DNA from: Liolophura sinensis
Lineage: Eukaryota; Mollusca; Polyplacophora; Chitonida; Chitonidae
Assembly (NCBI RefSeq): GCF_032854445.1
Contig: NC_088301.1
Coordinates: 15,932,281-15,996,280 of the forward strand
DNA: 64,000 bases
Direction of reading: 5' to 3'
Shown here: positions 23,115 to 34,530 of the stretch, in pieces
How the letters are laid out: every line of letters starts with the position of its first letter
How positions within the stretch are numbered: position 1 is the first letter of the stretch
The notes under the pieces: model-generated
The model's database searches: none
What the model was told of the DNA's origin: nothing
What the model saw: the letters and a program-made list of their open reading frames with translations, nothing else
Translations under genes and position numbers: made by a program

Positions 23115-23370
23115 TAATGAGTGAGTGTTTGTGGTTTAAATGTTGTACTTAACAATTTTCAGTCATATGACGACGAAGTAGCCCTTAGAATGCATGTAAT
23201 GTGCCTCTTTGTTGCAGGACGAATTTCCTCCGCTCTTTTACCTAATGCTGCGTCAATGAGACGACTTACCGAAGGCAAGCAAGTTGCCCCATCCGAGCCA
23301 ATATACTGTTACGGGTCAACCAGCCGTTGCACTTCCGTTTAATGCTGAGCTACGCCTGGTGAATGTGACA
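23115..23370 (+). repeat. Interspersed repeat family 2
   Basis: Same block order as 5743-6040: ttgtacttaacaattttcag, tcatatgacgacgaag, ttgttgcaggacgaatttcc, gacgacttaccgaaggcaag. The far end with the B-box-like motif is missing. Just downstream (23408-23440) is a threefold attcacgaat repeat. Confidence 0.75.
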
Positions 23371-24020
23371 TAATTTTAACGCTATTGTCTATATATATAT
23401 ATATATATTCACGAATATTCACGAATATTCACGAATAGGCGATTCAAAGTCAGAATTATTGCGGGACAAGAGCCATTGTAGTGTGCAGCTTAGACATAAT
23501 GACAGTATATTGCAAATGATATGGCCACGGAAAATTAAACACATCTCAAGCCTAAATATTCCTTCACCTTCTATGCTGTCCTGGACACGGTGGTAGCAAG
23601 GACCATTGGTTACACTTAGCATAATCAAACAGTCCTGTACAAACCTTCGTTGAATTTATTTAATCTCTGGCGCGATGGAAAACATGAATTAATAATTATA
23701 AATCATTATGTCCTAAGACAAAGTTAAGATGATATTAACAGGTTTTATCTGAAATTATGACAAACATATAGCGGTGCAGTTTTTAACCCGGCCTTAGAAA
23801 CTGAAAATTTTCAAATTTTTTGGCTGTTACAGCTAGCTGTTTAGGGTCCTTAGTCGCAATAAGCGGTTGACGACTATCTTGTGACTTTTCGCACATTCTG
23901 ACGTTTGTTGAAAATCGCTCGTCTCCTAACAGTACGATAATCATATTTTTATGTCATTTTAGCTGTAAGTTGGCAGTTTCGTCTATAGACTGTTAAAGTC
24001 TGGTGGCCCGGTCTAACTTA
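23371..24020. other. No supported gene
   Basis: Short (TA)n run and attcacgaat triplet near 23400; otherwise unremarkable AT-rich sequence. Confidence 0.4.
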
Positions 24021-24262
24021 GTTATTTGTTTATATTTGATCGGTATTTTACCACGTACTCAAGAACCTTATACGACGGCGGCCAGCGTTATGGTTGGGGG
24101 AACGGGACAGTGCCCGTAGGAAACCTACTACCAATATTTCCACGCACGGTCGAAGAGGAAGCCAGCGTGAGCTGGACTTGAACTTAAAGCGACCGCATTG
24201 GTGAAAGGCTCCTGCGTCATTGCGCTGCTCTGGCACGCTAATCTCGGCCACGGAGGCTCCCG
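24021..24262 (-). mobile_element. SINE family 1, near full length
   Basis: Reverse copy with tail (ttatttgtttatatttgatc), a shortened body and the complete tRNA-like head ending tctcggccacggaggctccc. Confidence 0.85.
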
Positions 24263-25515
24263 AAATCTGCAAGAGCAGAGGACACCAAATGTATATACTA
24301 AATGTATACGCATGCCAACAGTTTGACGGAAATTCTATAAAATGTGAATGTGCCCAATTTACACGGCAGTGTTTGGGAACATATCAATCGAGAAGATATT
24401 GACACAGAATATAGATGAGCGTCCAAGAATATAGGAATATAAATGTCTGTTTTCTGACATTTTATTTACATATGCCTTGTACGTGGAGCAAACATCACAT
24501 GGTTAAGATTTCATAACATATATGTGTATGAAGCATAACAAAGGAAGATATACCAATACCGTTTACTATTATTATTTTATATTAGAATACAAAGCAAAAA
24601 AAAGCGCACATTTATCTATATTTACTGCTAACGTTTGTTACATTGTTGATCATATATAAGTATATACATATATACCTACCTAGAAATTGACGTTTTCTTC
24701 ACCAAACAAACACCTATTATTAAAGCATCATCGCATATATTCAGAAATATATGTACAAAGAAAGTATATGAGTATTGTGTGGTATAAATATTGGTATACA
24801 TTGAATCTACTTCGCTTGGATCGTTGTGTAAACTCAGTTTCAGTTAGTAATCATTTTATTTGTGTAATGATGTACTGTTTGCGGTATATATACAAAAGAA
24901 ATACTAAAATAATTGGCGTGCATAAATATCGGACACTACATGGTTAAAATTTGTGTTTAAAATTTCACTCCTTTTGTTTTGAAATTGCAAGAATGGGATA
25001 TGGTTAGAACAAACTCCACACAGCAACAAAGACCACATTTGCTTTTCTCCATGAATACAAGCTTTATTATTTTTTGTCAAATAGAATTTCCTTATCTTGA
25101 AATCTGAAGTCGCACATTCGTGAAGTCTTAAAGGGATAAAATGAATTTCTTTTATCAAAATTATGTTATACTAAAATTTTAAAATATTTTCAGATATGGC
25201 TGTGTTAGAATCAGGATTTAGAGTAAAATTTATCGCGGTTTGATTTACGTTATCAGAGTCAATGAAGTCTTCGTAACGAAAACAAGCTTATCAAGTAAAA
25301 AGAACACTTCAGCATGATGCTTCAGTGGCGGCATGGATTCGCCCTGCCACAAAAAGATGCAGTATATGTACTAGCACCTAATGACTTATCGTCGTCACAT
25401 GTCTGAAAAATTTCCAAGTACGACGTTAAAACCCAAAGAATATATACATATATACGTATCCGGCACTTGTGTAGTTAATAACTGAAGTTAACCCTCATAT
25501 AATGTACATTTAGAC
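24263..25515. other. AT-rich stretch with no supported gene
   Basis: Several 60-86 codon frames, none with a motif, splice context or codon pattern that convinces. Confidence 0.4.
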
Positions 25516-25519
25516 TGTA

Positions 25520-27039
25520 GGATGTGGAGGTGAGAGGAGTGGAGATGGGAGGGATGGAGATGGGAGGAGTGGAGATGGGAGGGACGGAGATGGGAGGAGT
25601 GGAGATGGGAGGGATGGAGATGGGAGGAGTGGAGATGGGAGGGGTGGAGATGGGAGGAGTGGCGATGGGAGGGATGGAGATGGGAGGAGTGGTAATGGGA
25701 GGGATGGAGATGGGAGGAGTGGAAATGGGAGCGTGGAGATGGGAGGGATGGAGATGGGAGGGATGGAGATGGGAGGGATGGAGATGGGAGGCGTGGAGAA
25801 GGGAGGGATGGAGATGGGAGGAGTGGAGATGGGGGGCGCGGAGATGGGAGGAGTGGAGATGGGAGGGATGGAGATGGGAGGAGTGGAAATGGGAGGAGAG
25901 GAGGAGTGGTGATGGGAGGCGTGGAAATGGGAGGAGTGGAGATGGGAGGCCTGGAGATGGGAGGAGTGGAGATGGGAGGGACGGAGATGGGAGGAGTGGA
26001 GATGGGAGAGATGGAGATGGGAGGAGTGGAGATGGGAGTGGAAATGGGAGGAGAGGAGGAGTGGTGATGGGAGGCGTGGAAATGGGAGGAGTGGAGATGG
26101 GAGGCCTGGAGATGGGAGGAGTGGAGATGGGAGGGACGGAGATGGGAGGAGTGGAGATGGGAGGGATGGAGATGGGAGGAGTGGAGATGGGAGGGGTGGA
26201 GATGGGAGGAGTGGCGATGGGAGGGATGGAGGTGGGAGGAGTGGTAATGGGAGGGATGGAGATGGGAGGAGTGGAGATGGGAGGCGTGGAGATGGGAGGA
26301 GTGGCGATGGGAGGGATTGAGATGGGAGGCGTGGAGATGGGAAGCGTGGAGATGGAAGGCGTGGAGATGGGAGGGATGGAGATGGGAGGAGTGGAGATGG
26401 AAGGGATGGAGATGGGAGGAGTGGAGATGGGAGGAGTGGAGATGGGAGGCGTGGAGATGGGAGGAGTGGCGATGGGAGGGATGGAGATGGGAGGAGTGGA
26501 GATGGGAGGGGTGGAGATGGGAGGAGTGGAGATTGGATGCGTGGAGATGGGAGGAGTGGAGATGGGAGGAGTGGAAATGGGAGGAGTGGAGATGGGAGGA
26601 GTGGCGATGGGAGGGATGGAGATGGGAGGAGTGGAGATGGGAGGAGTGGAGATGGGAGGAGTGGAGGAGTGGTGATGGGAGGCGTGGAAATGGGAGGAGT
26701 GGAGATGGGAGGCCTGGAGATGGGAGGAGTGGAGATGGGAGGGATGGAGATGGGAGGAGTGGAGATGGGAGGCGTGGAGATGGGAGGAGTGGCGATGGAA
26801 GGCGTGGAGATGGGAGCCGTGGAGATGGGAGCCGTGGAGATGGGAGGGATGGAGATGGGAGGAGTGGAGATGGGAGGAGTGGAGATGGGAGGAGTGGAGA
26901 TGGGAGGGATGGAGGTGGGAGGAGTGGTAATGGGAGGGATGGAGATGGGAGGGATGGAGATGGGAGGAGTGGAGATGGGAGGATTGGAGATGGGAGGAGT
27001 GGAGATGGGAGGAGAGGAGGAGTGGAGATGGGAGGGGCG
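25520..27039. repeat. Purine-only 15-bp minisatellite, about 100 units
   Basis: Monomer GATGGGAGGAGTGGA with variants at a few positions. The + strand is almost free of C and T except for the T in GAT/AGT and rare changes, so the duplex is close to pure purine/pyrimidine. A higher-order pattern is visible: the phrase gtggtgatgggaggcgtgga recurs at 25906, 26061 (155 bp later) and 26669. Long open frames in several frames and on both strands (Met/Glu/Gly, Ser/Pro/Leu) follow from the period being five codons, and are not called as genes. Confidence 0.97.
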
Positions 27040-27242
27040 TAACTTTATTATCATAACGTTAACCACGATGTTAAGAAATGTTACAAGATTTCCGACTCGG
27101 AAAGCACAACTTCACGTCCTTTTTGTCTGCTTTATCGTGTGAAGTACCCTAAGTCTTCAACCTTTTCAACCTCGGTACCTAATATTTGGAAACATCTCCA
27201 CACAACAGGGTACAAGTTTTATAAGACACAAACGAGGCATTT

Positions 27243-27533
27243 CAGTGTCATTTTTATAATATTTGTATCGGTAAATTCAACTGGAAAAGATGCTTTAGAG
27301 GTTGAAAAAATTGAAGATTTAGAGCAAGAGTTTGTAAATTACTAACTATATTTCGGAAATGTCTGCCGGTTGCATGCTTCTTATAATTTTTTCTATTTTT
27401 TCAGGTCATAGCATATCCATATAACGAATGGTATGAAAGCGTATACTGCTGCGTGGCACGTATAAAAGCTTTGAGTGAAGTGATCCAATGGATTCAATTT
27501 GCCCCACAATTAAGAAACGTAAAAATATTGTAA
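27243..27533 (+). CDS. Weak candidate: last two exons of an unknown gene
   Basis: A possible exon ends at 27333 (...KIEDLEQEF, donor gtaaat). A 71-nt intron has a TACTAAC-like site near its start and a strong acceptor (ttttctattttttcag). The next exon, 27405-27533, stays open in the matching phase for 42 codons to TAA: VIAYPYNEWYESVYCC, then ARIKALSEVIQWIQFAPQ. Composition looks protein-like, but the 5' edge is uncertain (perhaps after ggcatttcag) and I do not recognise the family. It may be chance. Confidence 0.28.
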
Positions 27534-28243
27534 ATTAATGCTGGAAAAAATATTATCATTGTTTTATGCATATATAATCATATAATACAAACTGCTCCAC
27601 TTATTCACTTAGTCTATAAGTGTAAGCCAACGTAATATACACATACACTAGTGATAAATATAACAAAAGATCAAAATAGTGAGGGAAAATAACAAAAACA
27701 AGAAAGTGTAGTTGGTATACCGAATAACATCATAGGGTTTCCGCAAGCAAAATTCAGCTGTCAAAAGACTACACGGAAGAGCGAGGTCATATACAGAGTC
27801 AGTCGTGAGCAAGACACATATGAATGCAAGTAGGTTAATATACAACAATCGACACCCCATGTTGGACTTAAGTGTTGTTTGTGTGTCTTTCATACGGACA
27901 ATACATATGGCAAACAATCACAGCACACCGCTGTCACATGGTCGGACAGTGTATGTTGACATTAACATTATGTTGTTGTTGAACTGCCTACATGCACCAC
28001 GTGTGGCATTTTCCTTTTTAGAAATTTGTTAATTAATAGTTTGCATTAAGACTAATTTACCTGGGCACATGTCCTACGTTTATAAAAAAGGCATCGAGCA
28101 AAGATATGAACCCCTGTTAAAATTTGTTGGTCTTGGTCTTTAATATTACGAATCAGGAAAAGTATTCTATTACTGCATTTTCCTTGCAATAAAATGGACT
28201 TCCAACATATCAGTATGAGGAGTAATCTATCTGAAAGACAGTT
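27534..28243. other. 3' flank of the GPCR gene
   Basis: On the minus strand an ATTAAA motif at 28144-28139 lies about 100 bp after the GPCR stop and could be its poly(A) signal. Nothing else was recognised. Confidence 0.4.
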
Positions 28244-29341
28244 CTAGTCACCTAAATGTAGAATGGCTGTGTTGTTCCTCTTGTTCTGTGTGGAGTTCAG
28301 TTTACCACCTTCTCTGCAGGGAATGACATTAATGATAGCTAGTTTTAGAGGCTTGGATGTGTGGTCGATTTTGTTAGCGCAAGAAGGAAGAAACACGCCT
28401 TTTATGGCGTCTTTAAAATACCTTACCTTGTAACCATACAAAACAATGATCACACAATAGTTCAGCTGAATCAGATATCGAAAACATTCCTTAAAAAAAT
28501 ACGTGATACTGTTCCTTGAATTTTCTTTGATTTGCGACATTACACACAGGGCAATCGGAGAAACGATAAAACATGTGGCAAAAACAAGTAAAAGAAAGAA
28601 AAATGTCACAGACGCCTTTGCTTCTCTTCTATTTTTCCGTCTCATGGTTAATGTAATCCGACGCAAAAAGCGAATGAGGATTCCGTAAAAGCCTAAGGTT
28701 ATTCCAAAGTATATAAAACGCAGCAACCACAGGATATAGTTGTTCAGCTTTCTTGTTCCGGTTATAGGAGTTGTGGCTTCGCAGTTTTCAGTGGTTTTGT
28801 CTTTAGGCGTCTCGGTAAAGACATCTACCAGCACTACACATGCCGCAGCGAAAGTCCATCCTGCAGCAATGTACAGTAAAACACGCCTCCTAGTGAACCA
28901 TTTGTTATACACAAACCTGGGCTTTGTAACGAGGAAATACCGGTTGCAGCTTATGAGGCACTGTGCTTGCACAGATAGGTGTGGAAGGAAAGCAGTCAGC
29001 CATTTTTCTAACTGACAGGAACCAAAAGACATCTTTCCTGCCCGGGCACTCAGTCTCATTGGTAAAACGAAACAACATATCAACAAATTCACAAACGCGA
29101 AATGGCCGATAAGACAGTTACAAGAAGTCCTTAGTTTTTTCTCCTTGATAAAGGCAAGGATGAACAACAAATTACTCAGAGTTCCTAAAATGCAAATACA
29201 ACCTCTAATGACAAAAGATGTGATAAGCACAGATCTGTTAACAATCAGTAACTGGTTGTTGAAGTAATTTTCTGTGGCATTAGGATAACTTGACTCCGCA
29301 AGGTCGGTGTTCATAGCGACTGTCGTGCGAACGCTCTCCAT
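28244..29341 (-). CDS. Rhodopsin-class (class A) orphan GPCR, intronless, 365 aa
   Basis: A single uninterrupted frame with a hydrophilic N-terminus carrying two possible N-glycosylation sites (NAT at 21, NRS at 35). Seven hydrophobic segments lie at about 39-65, 76-96, 112-138, 153-174, 200-225, 244-268 and 286-303. Class A landmarks: GTLSN in helix 1 (Asn57); C109 before helix 3 and C187 in loop 2 for the usual disulfide; NRY (133-135) in place of DRY; W162 in helix 4; P262 in helix 6. Odd points: the helix 2 aspartate position reads Asn85 (FAFVNLL), and helix 7 has VIIVLY where NPxxY is expected. The overall look (SCNRYF, short loop 3) resembles the moody/Tre1/melatonin-like group of invertebrate receptors, which is a guess. 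It would sit in the plasma membrane and couple to G proteins; ligand unknown. The first ATG of the frame is used. Confidence 0.88.
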   Translation of the reverse strand: MESVRTTVAMNTDLAESSYPNATENYFNNQLLIVNRSVLITSFVIRGCICILGTLSNLLFILAFIKEKKLRTSCNCLIGHFAFVNLLICCFVLPMRLSARAGKMSFGSCQLEKWLTAFLPHLSVQAQCLISCNRYFLVTKPRFVYNKWFTRRRVLLYIAAGWTFAAACVVLVDVFTETPKDKTTENCEATTPITGTRKLNNYILWLLRFIYFGITLGFYGILIRFLRRITLTMRRKNRREAKASVTFFFLLLVFATCFIVSPIALCVMSQIKENSRNSITYFFKECFRYLIQLNYCVIIVLYGYKVRYFKDAIKGVFLPSCANKIDHTSKPLKLAIINVIPCREGGKLNSTQNKRNNTAILHLGD

Positions 29342-29708
29342 GTTGTTTGTCTTTCTCTAAAGTATTGGCGCACAAGGTAGTATCTCAGTCACCTGCGATT
29401 TGGAAGACCGCAATTTTTTCCATACGAAAAGAAAGATGTTTTACATCAAAAACATTTCTTCTATTCATGACTTCGCTGTACTGTCTGCATGTTGATCCGA
29501 GTGATACACTGGCCGGAGAAGAGTAAGTGAGGATGTAGACGGATCTGGTGATGTGTGGGAAGCCAAAGCCGTTTGACTAGGAAGACAAAGTGGGTCTGGA
29601 AGATAAATTTAATCACGTCGTCATGGAAGCGGAATCCGTTTGGCACCGACAAAGTTAAAGGTGTGGTATATGTCTAAATTATCGTTCACTGCAGACATAC
29701 AACCGTGC
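29342..29708. other. 5' flank of the GPCR gene
   Basis: No TATA box or other clear promoter element was identified. The 63-codon frame at 29461-29652 is unsupported. Confidence 0.35.
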
Positions 29709-29790
29709 GGGGGCCTCCTTGGCTCATTTGGTTAGCGCTCTATCGCAGCGTAATGACCCAGGAGCTTCTTACCAATGCGGTCGCATCGCA
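29709..29790 (+). mobile_element. SINE family 1 head fragment
   Basis: Starts ggggcctccttggctcattt, runs through the tRNA-like head to accaatgcggtcgc, then stops. Body and tail are absent, which is unusual because retroposition normally loses the 5' end. Confidence 0.8.
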
Positions 29791-30402
29791 CATTTAATAC
29801 ATGCTGCATACTGGCAATGTATGTTTGGTAGTGCCTCATCCATTTATAAGTTATAATGTCTCCGGACCTATCTTATTTCGATAGTCTTCTTCTTTGCAAG
29901 AATACTTTTTCTCTCTATATATGTGTTGATTATGACCCCTGCAATGTCTTCTCAGAAGAACTTGAAAATTACTCTTCCCATTCAATCTACATCTATAGTT
30001 TCACACATGTAATTTAAATATCCTCTATTTGTTTCAATGATTTTCCGCAGCCTAATGGTCATGGACGAGCGGGTCTCCACAGCAAGAAAACTATAAAGGT
30101 GTATACACACAATAAAGAACAACAAGAAATACATCACCTTACTGAACAAAATATGATTGGTCTCTATGGAGTGGACAATGTTTCACGATTGGAAACCGCT
30201 TTCTATACATGTCGGAAGAAAACGGATTGTGTATATAGCGACCAAGCCAATTATGGAAGAGGAAGGCATGGAAATGTTTCAAACTCCAACTTCTGTTGCC
30301 GGAAGTAAACGAAGCCGGTCTCCCTAAAATGATACTCGCGAAAATTATACTCGAGGTAAAAAGCCAAAAGAGACAACTGTCCGCCAGGACTGTATAAATA
30401 GC

Positions 30403-31197
30403 AGCCTGGATGTTATAATGTCGGCTGTTGGTAATGTCCCTATCGCGGCCTTCAGTCCTATAAAGTTAGGAGTAGAATTACAAAAGGCAGTGGGTAATGT
30501 AAAGTCGGTTAGAAAAATGCCGTTGGGGGATTTGATTGTGACATGTATTTCTTCAGGACAATCTTGCAAACTGCTGAGACTAAGCAGTATCATGGGTAGA
30601 GATATGACCTGCACTGTACAAAACAAGTCTTTGTCAAGGAGTGTTATATACGGCAATTTAGACGATATATCTCCGGACGAAATTTTAGATATCCTGAAAT
30701 CCGAGAAATGTTGTAAAGTTGAAAGGCTAAAGACCGGAAAGAATAAGTCTCCTAGCAACGTAATGATACTACATTTTGACCGTAAATCACTTCCAGAAGA
30801 AGTAAAATTGGGATATTAGGTATTTCCACTCAGACAGTTTATTCCTGCTGTGGTTCGTTGCTACAAATGCCAGAGAATAGGGCATATAGCAATGCGTTGT
30901 AAAGGGTCGGCCAGATGTCCTCGATGTGGTGGGGCGCATGAGTTTCCTAACTGTCCTAATTTAGAGCCCCCAAAATGTTGTAACTGTGGGGGAGAACTTA
31001 ATGCTGTATGCCAAGGCTGTCCGGCCTATAAAGAGGGGATCAAAGCGCAGCTCATAAAAGCAACTGAAAATATGTCTTATGCAGCTGCACTGAAAACTGT
31101 CCGTGGCAATTCGGTCAATAAAGTTCGAACTTCCCTCTCCCACCAGGGGTCAACACCCACAGCCTTTGCAAGCAGTGGAATTTCCCATGGCCCATAG
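30403..31197 (+). pseudogene. Non-LTR retrotransposon ORF1 (gag-like, zinc knuckles), broken by one in-frame stop
   Basis: One frame from the ATG at 30418 to 31197 carries a gag-like domain and then three cysteine-rich knuckles. These are C-x2-C-x4-H-x4-C (CYKCQRIGHIAMRC), CPRCGGAHEFPNC and a third, CCNCGGELNAVCQGC. ORF1 proteins of the Jockey, I and CR1-like groups bind RNA and form particles with element RNA. A single TAG at 30817-30819 splits the frame; the same frame continues at once on the other side. The A-rich sequence before 30403 may be the element's leader. The family cannot be fixed from this part. Confidence 0.8.
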
Positions 31198-31559
31198 CCA
31201 AATACAGCCATAGTACAGCATAATACACCTGTCATGAATGAATCCCACCCACCAAGACCGACGCCCCAAATGTGTTCTGTTGAAACTCAAACAGAAAACA
31301 ATGAGATTGTACAAACCGATAGTCTTGCGCCTGATGTATTCACGAACATAGTTGCTTTCATCACCGAGATTTTGTTTCATTGTTGTAAAATACCTAAGAA
31401 TTCTGACATCTTGCGGAGTGTGCTCAGCGTCACCTTGGCACGAATATAATTCACTCCGCTGAGTTAATGAATATGTTAATGTACAAAAAAAAGCTCGATA
31501 TAATGGATTGCAAGGTATGAGTTCAACATCTTCTGTTTGGTCTTCTTTGTTTAATTATT

Positions 31560-32121
31560 TGTTTCAATCTCTTTCATCAGAATATACAGTCCTTGTATTC
31601 ACATGGTCAAGAACTTAAATTTTTTTCTGTCATCGTTTGCAGATAAACCAGATGTTTTCTGCTTACAGGAGACGTTTTTAAAACCCCATCTAGACACATA
31701 CCCTGACTATGAAATATTCCATGTTGATAGAGTCAATCGTGCTGGAGGAGGGTTGGTAACGTTTATTAGGAATTTTTTGTCTTTTAAAGAAGTTGTGCTA
31801 CCTAATCTGCAGTCATTTGAATGTCAGCGTTACAAAACTGCATACTGTGATGATCGTTTTTACATTGTAAATCTTTACAATCCCTGCAATAAAATTGAGC
31901 CACGTGACCTGGGCAAATTACTTGAGTCATTGGACGGCTCAGTAATGTTGTGCGGAGATTTTAACGCTCATAACGAACTATGGGTAAGTGACAACACAGA
32001 TATTAATGATCGTACAGTTGCTGAGTTTATAGATGAAAATAATCTAGTTCTCCTAAATGATGGCTCCAGTACTAGGCATCCGTACTGGCAAAGTATCGGC
32101 ATTTGATCTTACCCCAGGCAA
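31560..32121 (+). pseudogene. Non-LTR retrotransposon endonuclease domain, truncated
   Basis: The same element continues after a linker. Visible apurinic-endonuclease-type motifs are VFCLQETFL (metal-binding Glu), the AGGGLVTFIR strand, IVNLYNP, and LCGDFNAHNELW. The late AFDLT motif is present only in the +1 frame (about 32098-32112), so there is a frameshift near 32080. Similarity stops near 32121 and no reverse transcriptase follows. The element has therefore lost its 3' part, the opposite of ordinary 5' truncation. Confidence 0.85.
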
Positions 32122-34311
32122 TGTTTTAAGGCCTGGCAAGAAGTCTGGTAGAGTCTTCGAAGCTACGGTAAGATTCCTGCTTCCATGTACTAGAAGAAAA
32201 TTAAGAGTATAGTTCATTCTCATCTCTGTGTTATGATGCATTAACGTGAACACTACTTGGTTTCAGCACTAGAGTGGAGTGCATTATTCATTAGAATGGT
32301 AACGCCAGTAAACAAACTACCGCCACCACCACACACGTTGTCTGGCACCATGGCTCACTTCAAAACATGTCCACATTGCATTACAGATTTACCAAAAAAA
32401 ATCTCAACTTATCATCATTTCACATTTCTCCAAGTTTCACAAAGTCATCTTGATGGATCCATTCTCTTATCTCGTATGACTTTTTAGCCAACTATATACA
32501 GTTCATTGCTTTCCGTCAACTTTACGTCCAACAGAGTATAATTTTACATTTCAACTCACTTTCTACATTGTACACGGTTTCAAGGCTTTTCTGAAAATTT
32601 TGTTTTCAAGAGAATCCTAAGGGTCTGAAACATTAAATTCACCCTCTTAGGATATACCCATGCATAAAAATCACATTCCAGAACTTGACCTCATTTGTTC
32701 GCTTTAATGTACTTAAAAGTAAAAAGAAATTCAGAACTTTCAGAAATCTGTTACTGGTCTAAACTTTTCGGCGACGAGATAACATCCAAATGAGGCAGCG
32801 CAGAGACTGTCACAGTGCAACATTCGCTCGCGGATCGCACATGTAACCCGTATGACAGATTCTAGTAAGCCAAATACGATCTTCCGTTTTATCCATAATG
32901 TGTTATGAAGCATTCGTAATCCCCAACGATCTGCGCGGCAGAACTGAAATCACGTGGTAGGCCGTATGATTACAACACAATACCGTGTCTGACACTTGAT
33001 GTTTGCTGAATATTTCCCTGTCGTCCAGAAAAGGATTGGGGGGTAACGAAGTCAAAAAATCAGCACAAGTGCTACAGCCTGTGTCATCTCTGAATTCGTC
33101 ATTCACATCATGCATGGAACGATGGAACTCAGCTGAAATTAAGCCTTACATCTGAACAGACATGTTGCAAAGAAGCTCTAAAGGATGTACCTCATTTCTG
33201 CCCCGTAGAACTCACCCCAGTCTAATACACATTTCACTATCTCTTCTGCGTATATATGATATGCTATACCCTTCGGACTCGTGAAAATATTGATCTCTTC
33301 AAAGTATCAGCAACACAAATGTATCACATTGAAGAGCATTGCGGAGAACTTTTCTTGAATGAACACCGGTAGTGTTCAGCAAGCTTTCGCTTTTTTTTCA
33401 CGGACACTTTGCCGTTGTGCGGTAGAAAACAACGTCACGACTCGTGTATGATTAGAAGGGCTCTGATCCCTGCTCGAGACCTTGGTTGAGCTGAGGGAAA
33501 ATATTTCTGTTATGTAAATTTCTAGATACTCATATTCGACATACTTGGAAGGATGTGCCATTTACTTGTGTCAAAACGATGTTACTTGAGGTATTTCACA
33601 CGTTCCTGTTACTAGCTGCTGAATCATTAGAAATCTTTAGATTAGAAACTAAAGGCAAGGAAAGTAATTAACTCGTACATTGTCGACAAGCCGTGCCATC
33701 GGCCAGCAAGTGCGTCCGTGACTCCTTAGGTATATGTGTGCAGAAAAAATACTCAATGCTTGAGGCTTTATTCCTCACCTGTAGCTTATATATATATTGG
33801 CACATCAGAATCCCTGCACATCATTGTGTATAAAGCATGTGAGAGACCAGCATTGTGTTCTCCCAAATTCAGTTTCGTTCTCTGTGACGTACCGTAATCA
33901 TTTTATGTACAGTTATGTGCAAGTGAGGTGAACATTGCGTGCTACCTCTCAGATTGTGTTTCTTTTTCTGTGCAGTATCTTGTAAGATTAAACGTACAAA
34001 AACCAACGGTGTTTGGAACTACTGTCTGTTCTCTACTCCGCAATGTTTTCTTTGTACTCATAATTGTATACATGGCTGATGGGGCAGCATTGCAATACGC
34101 ATGTACGTGTATTTTAAAGGCAATCTGGGCAGAAGTATACTTGCTTTCTATTTCAGATTGAATTAGTTGGGTAGTTTGGTGAGAGCATTATATGCCCAAC
34201 CCCTGTTGTTCAAAACCGCATTTTGTTCTAAGTTCGAAAACTGACCTTGGTTGGGGTGATAGTGGTAGACAGCTATTCTTGACAATTTTCCTTTACGGGT
34301 AACTAACATTA
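32122..34311. other. No supported gene
   Basis: Several short frames, none convincing. A possible acceptor (tttctttttctgtgcag near 33961-33977) opens a frame to 34161, but no partner exon was seen. Confidence 0.35.
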
Positions 34312-34530
34312 AAGGCAAAGAACCCACTCACGTGAAGTGGATATTAGACTGACCATTAAACATTGTCCATAAAAATGGGTTTACTTTGTTAGAATTTTTT
34401 CGACGTGTAAAATATATTTTAAAACTTTAGATTATATGGTAGCCCTATCTGACCATATAGTGCTGGACAATGTTTAATGGTCTTTCATATAAAATATACT
34501 CCATTTTAGTGTTCTCATTGCCTTCAAAAT
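34312..34530. mobile_element. Foldback (MITE-like) element with long inverted ends
   Basis: The left end (ttaaaggcaaagaacccact ... gactgaccattaaacattgt) and the right end are inverted copies over about 60-70 bp. The inner 19 bp are a perfect inverted repeat: gaccattaaacattgtcca (34351-34369) and tggacaatgtttaatggtc (34464-34482). A matching end sequence occurs alone near 55743-55790 (ctttcatctaatatatactt ... gtctttgcctttaag), so this is a family. Confidence 0.75.

Noticed and set aside
22856-23152. ORFs with long Ile-Tyr runs
   Set aside because: Translation of the (TA)n microsatellite.
25510-27142. Proline/serine/leucine-rich 518-codon ORF and Met-Glu-Gly-rich ORFs
   Set aside because: All are translations of the 15-bp purine minisatellite, open in several frames on both strands at once.
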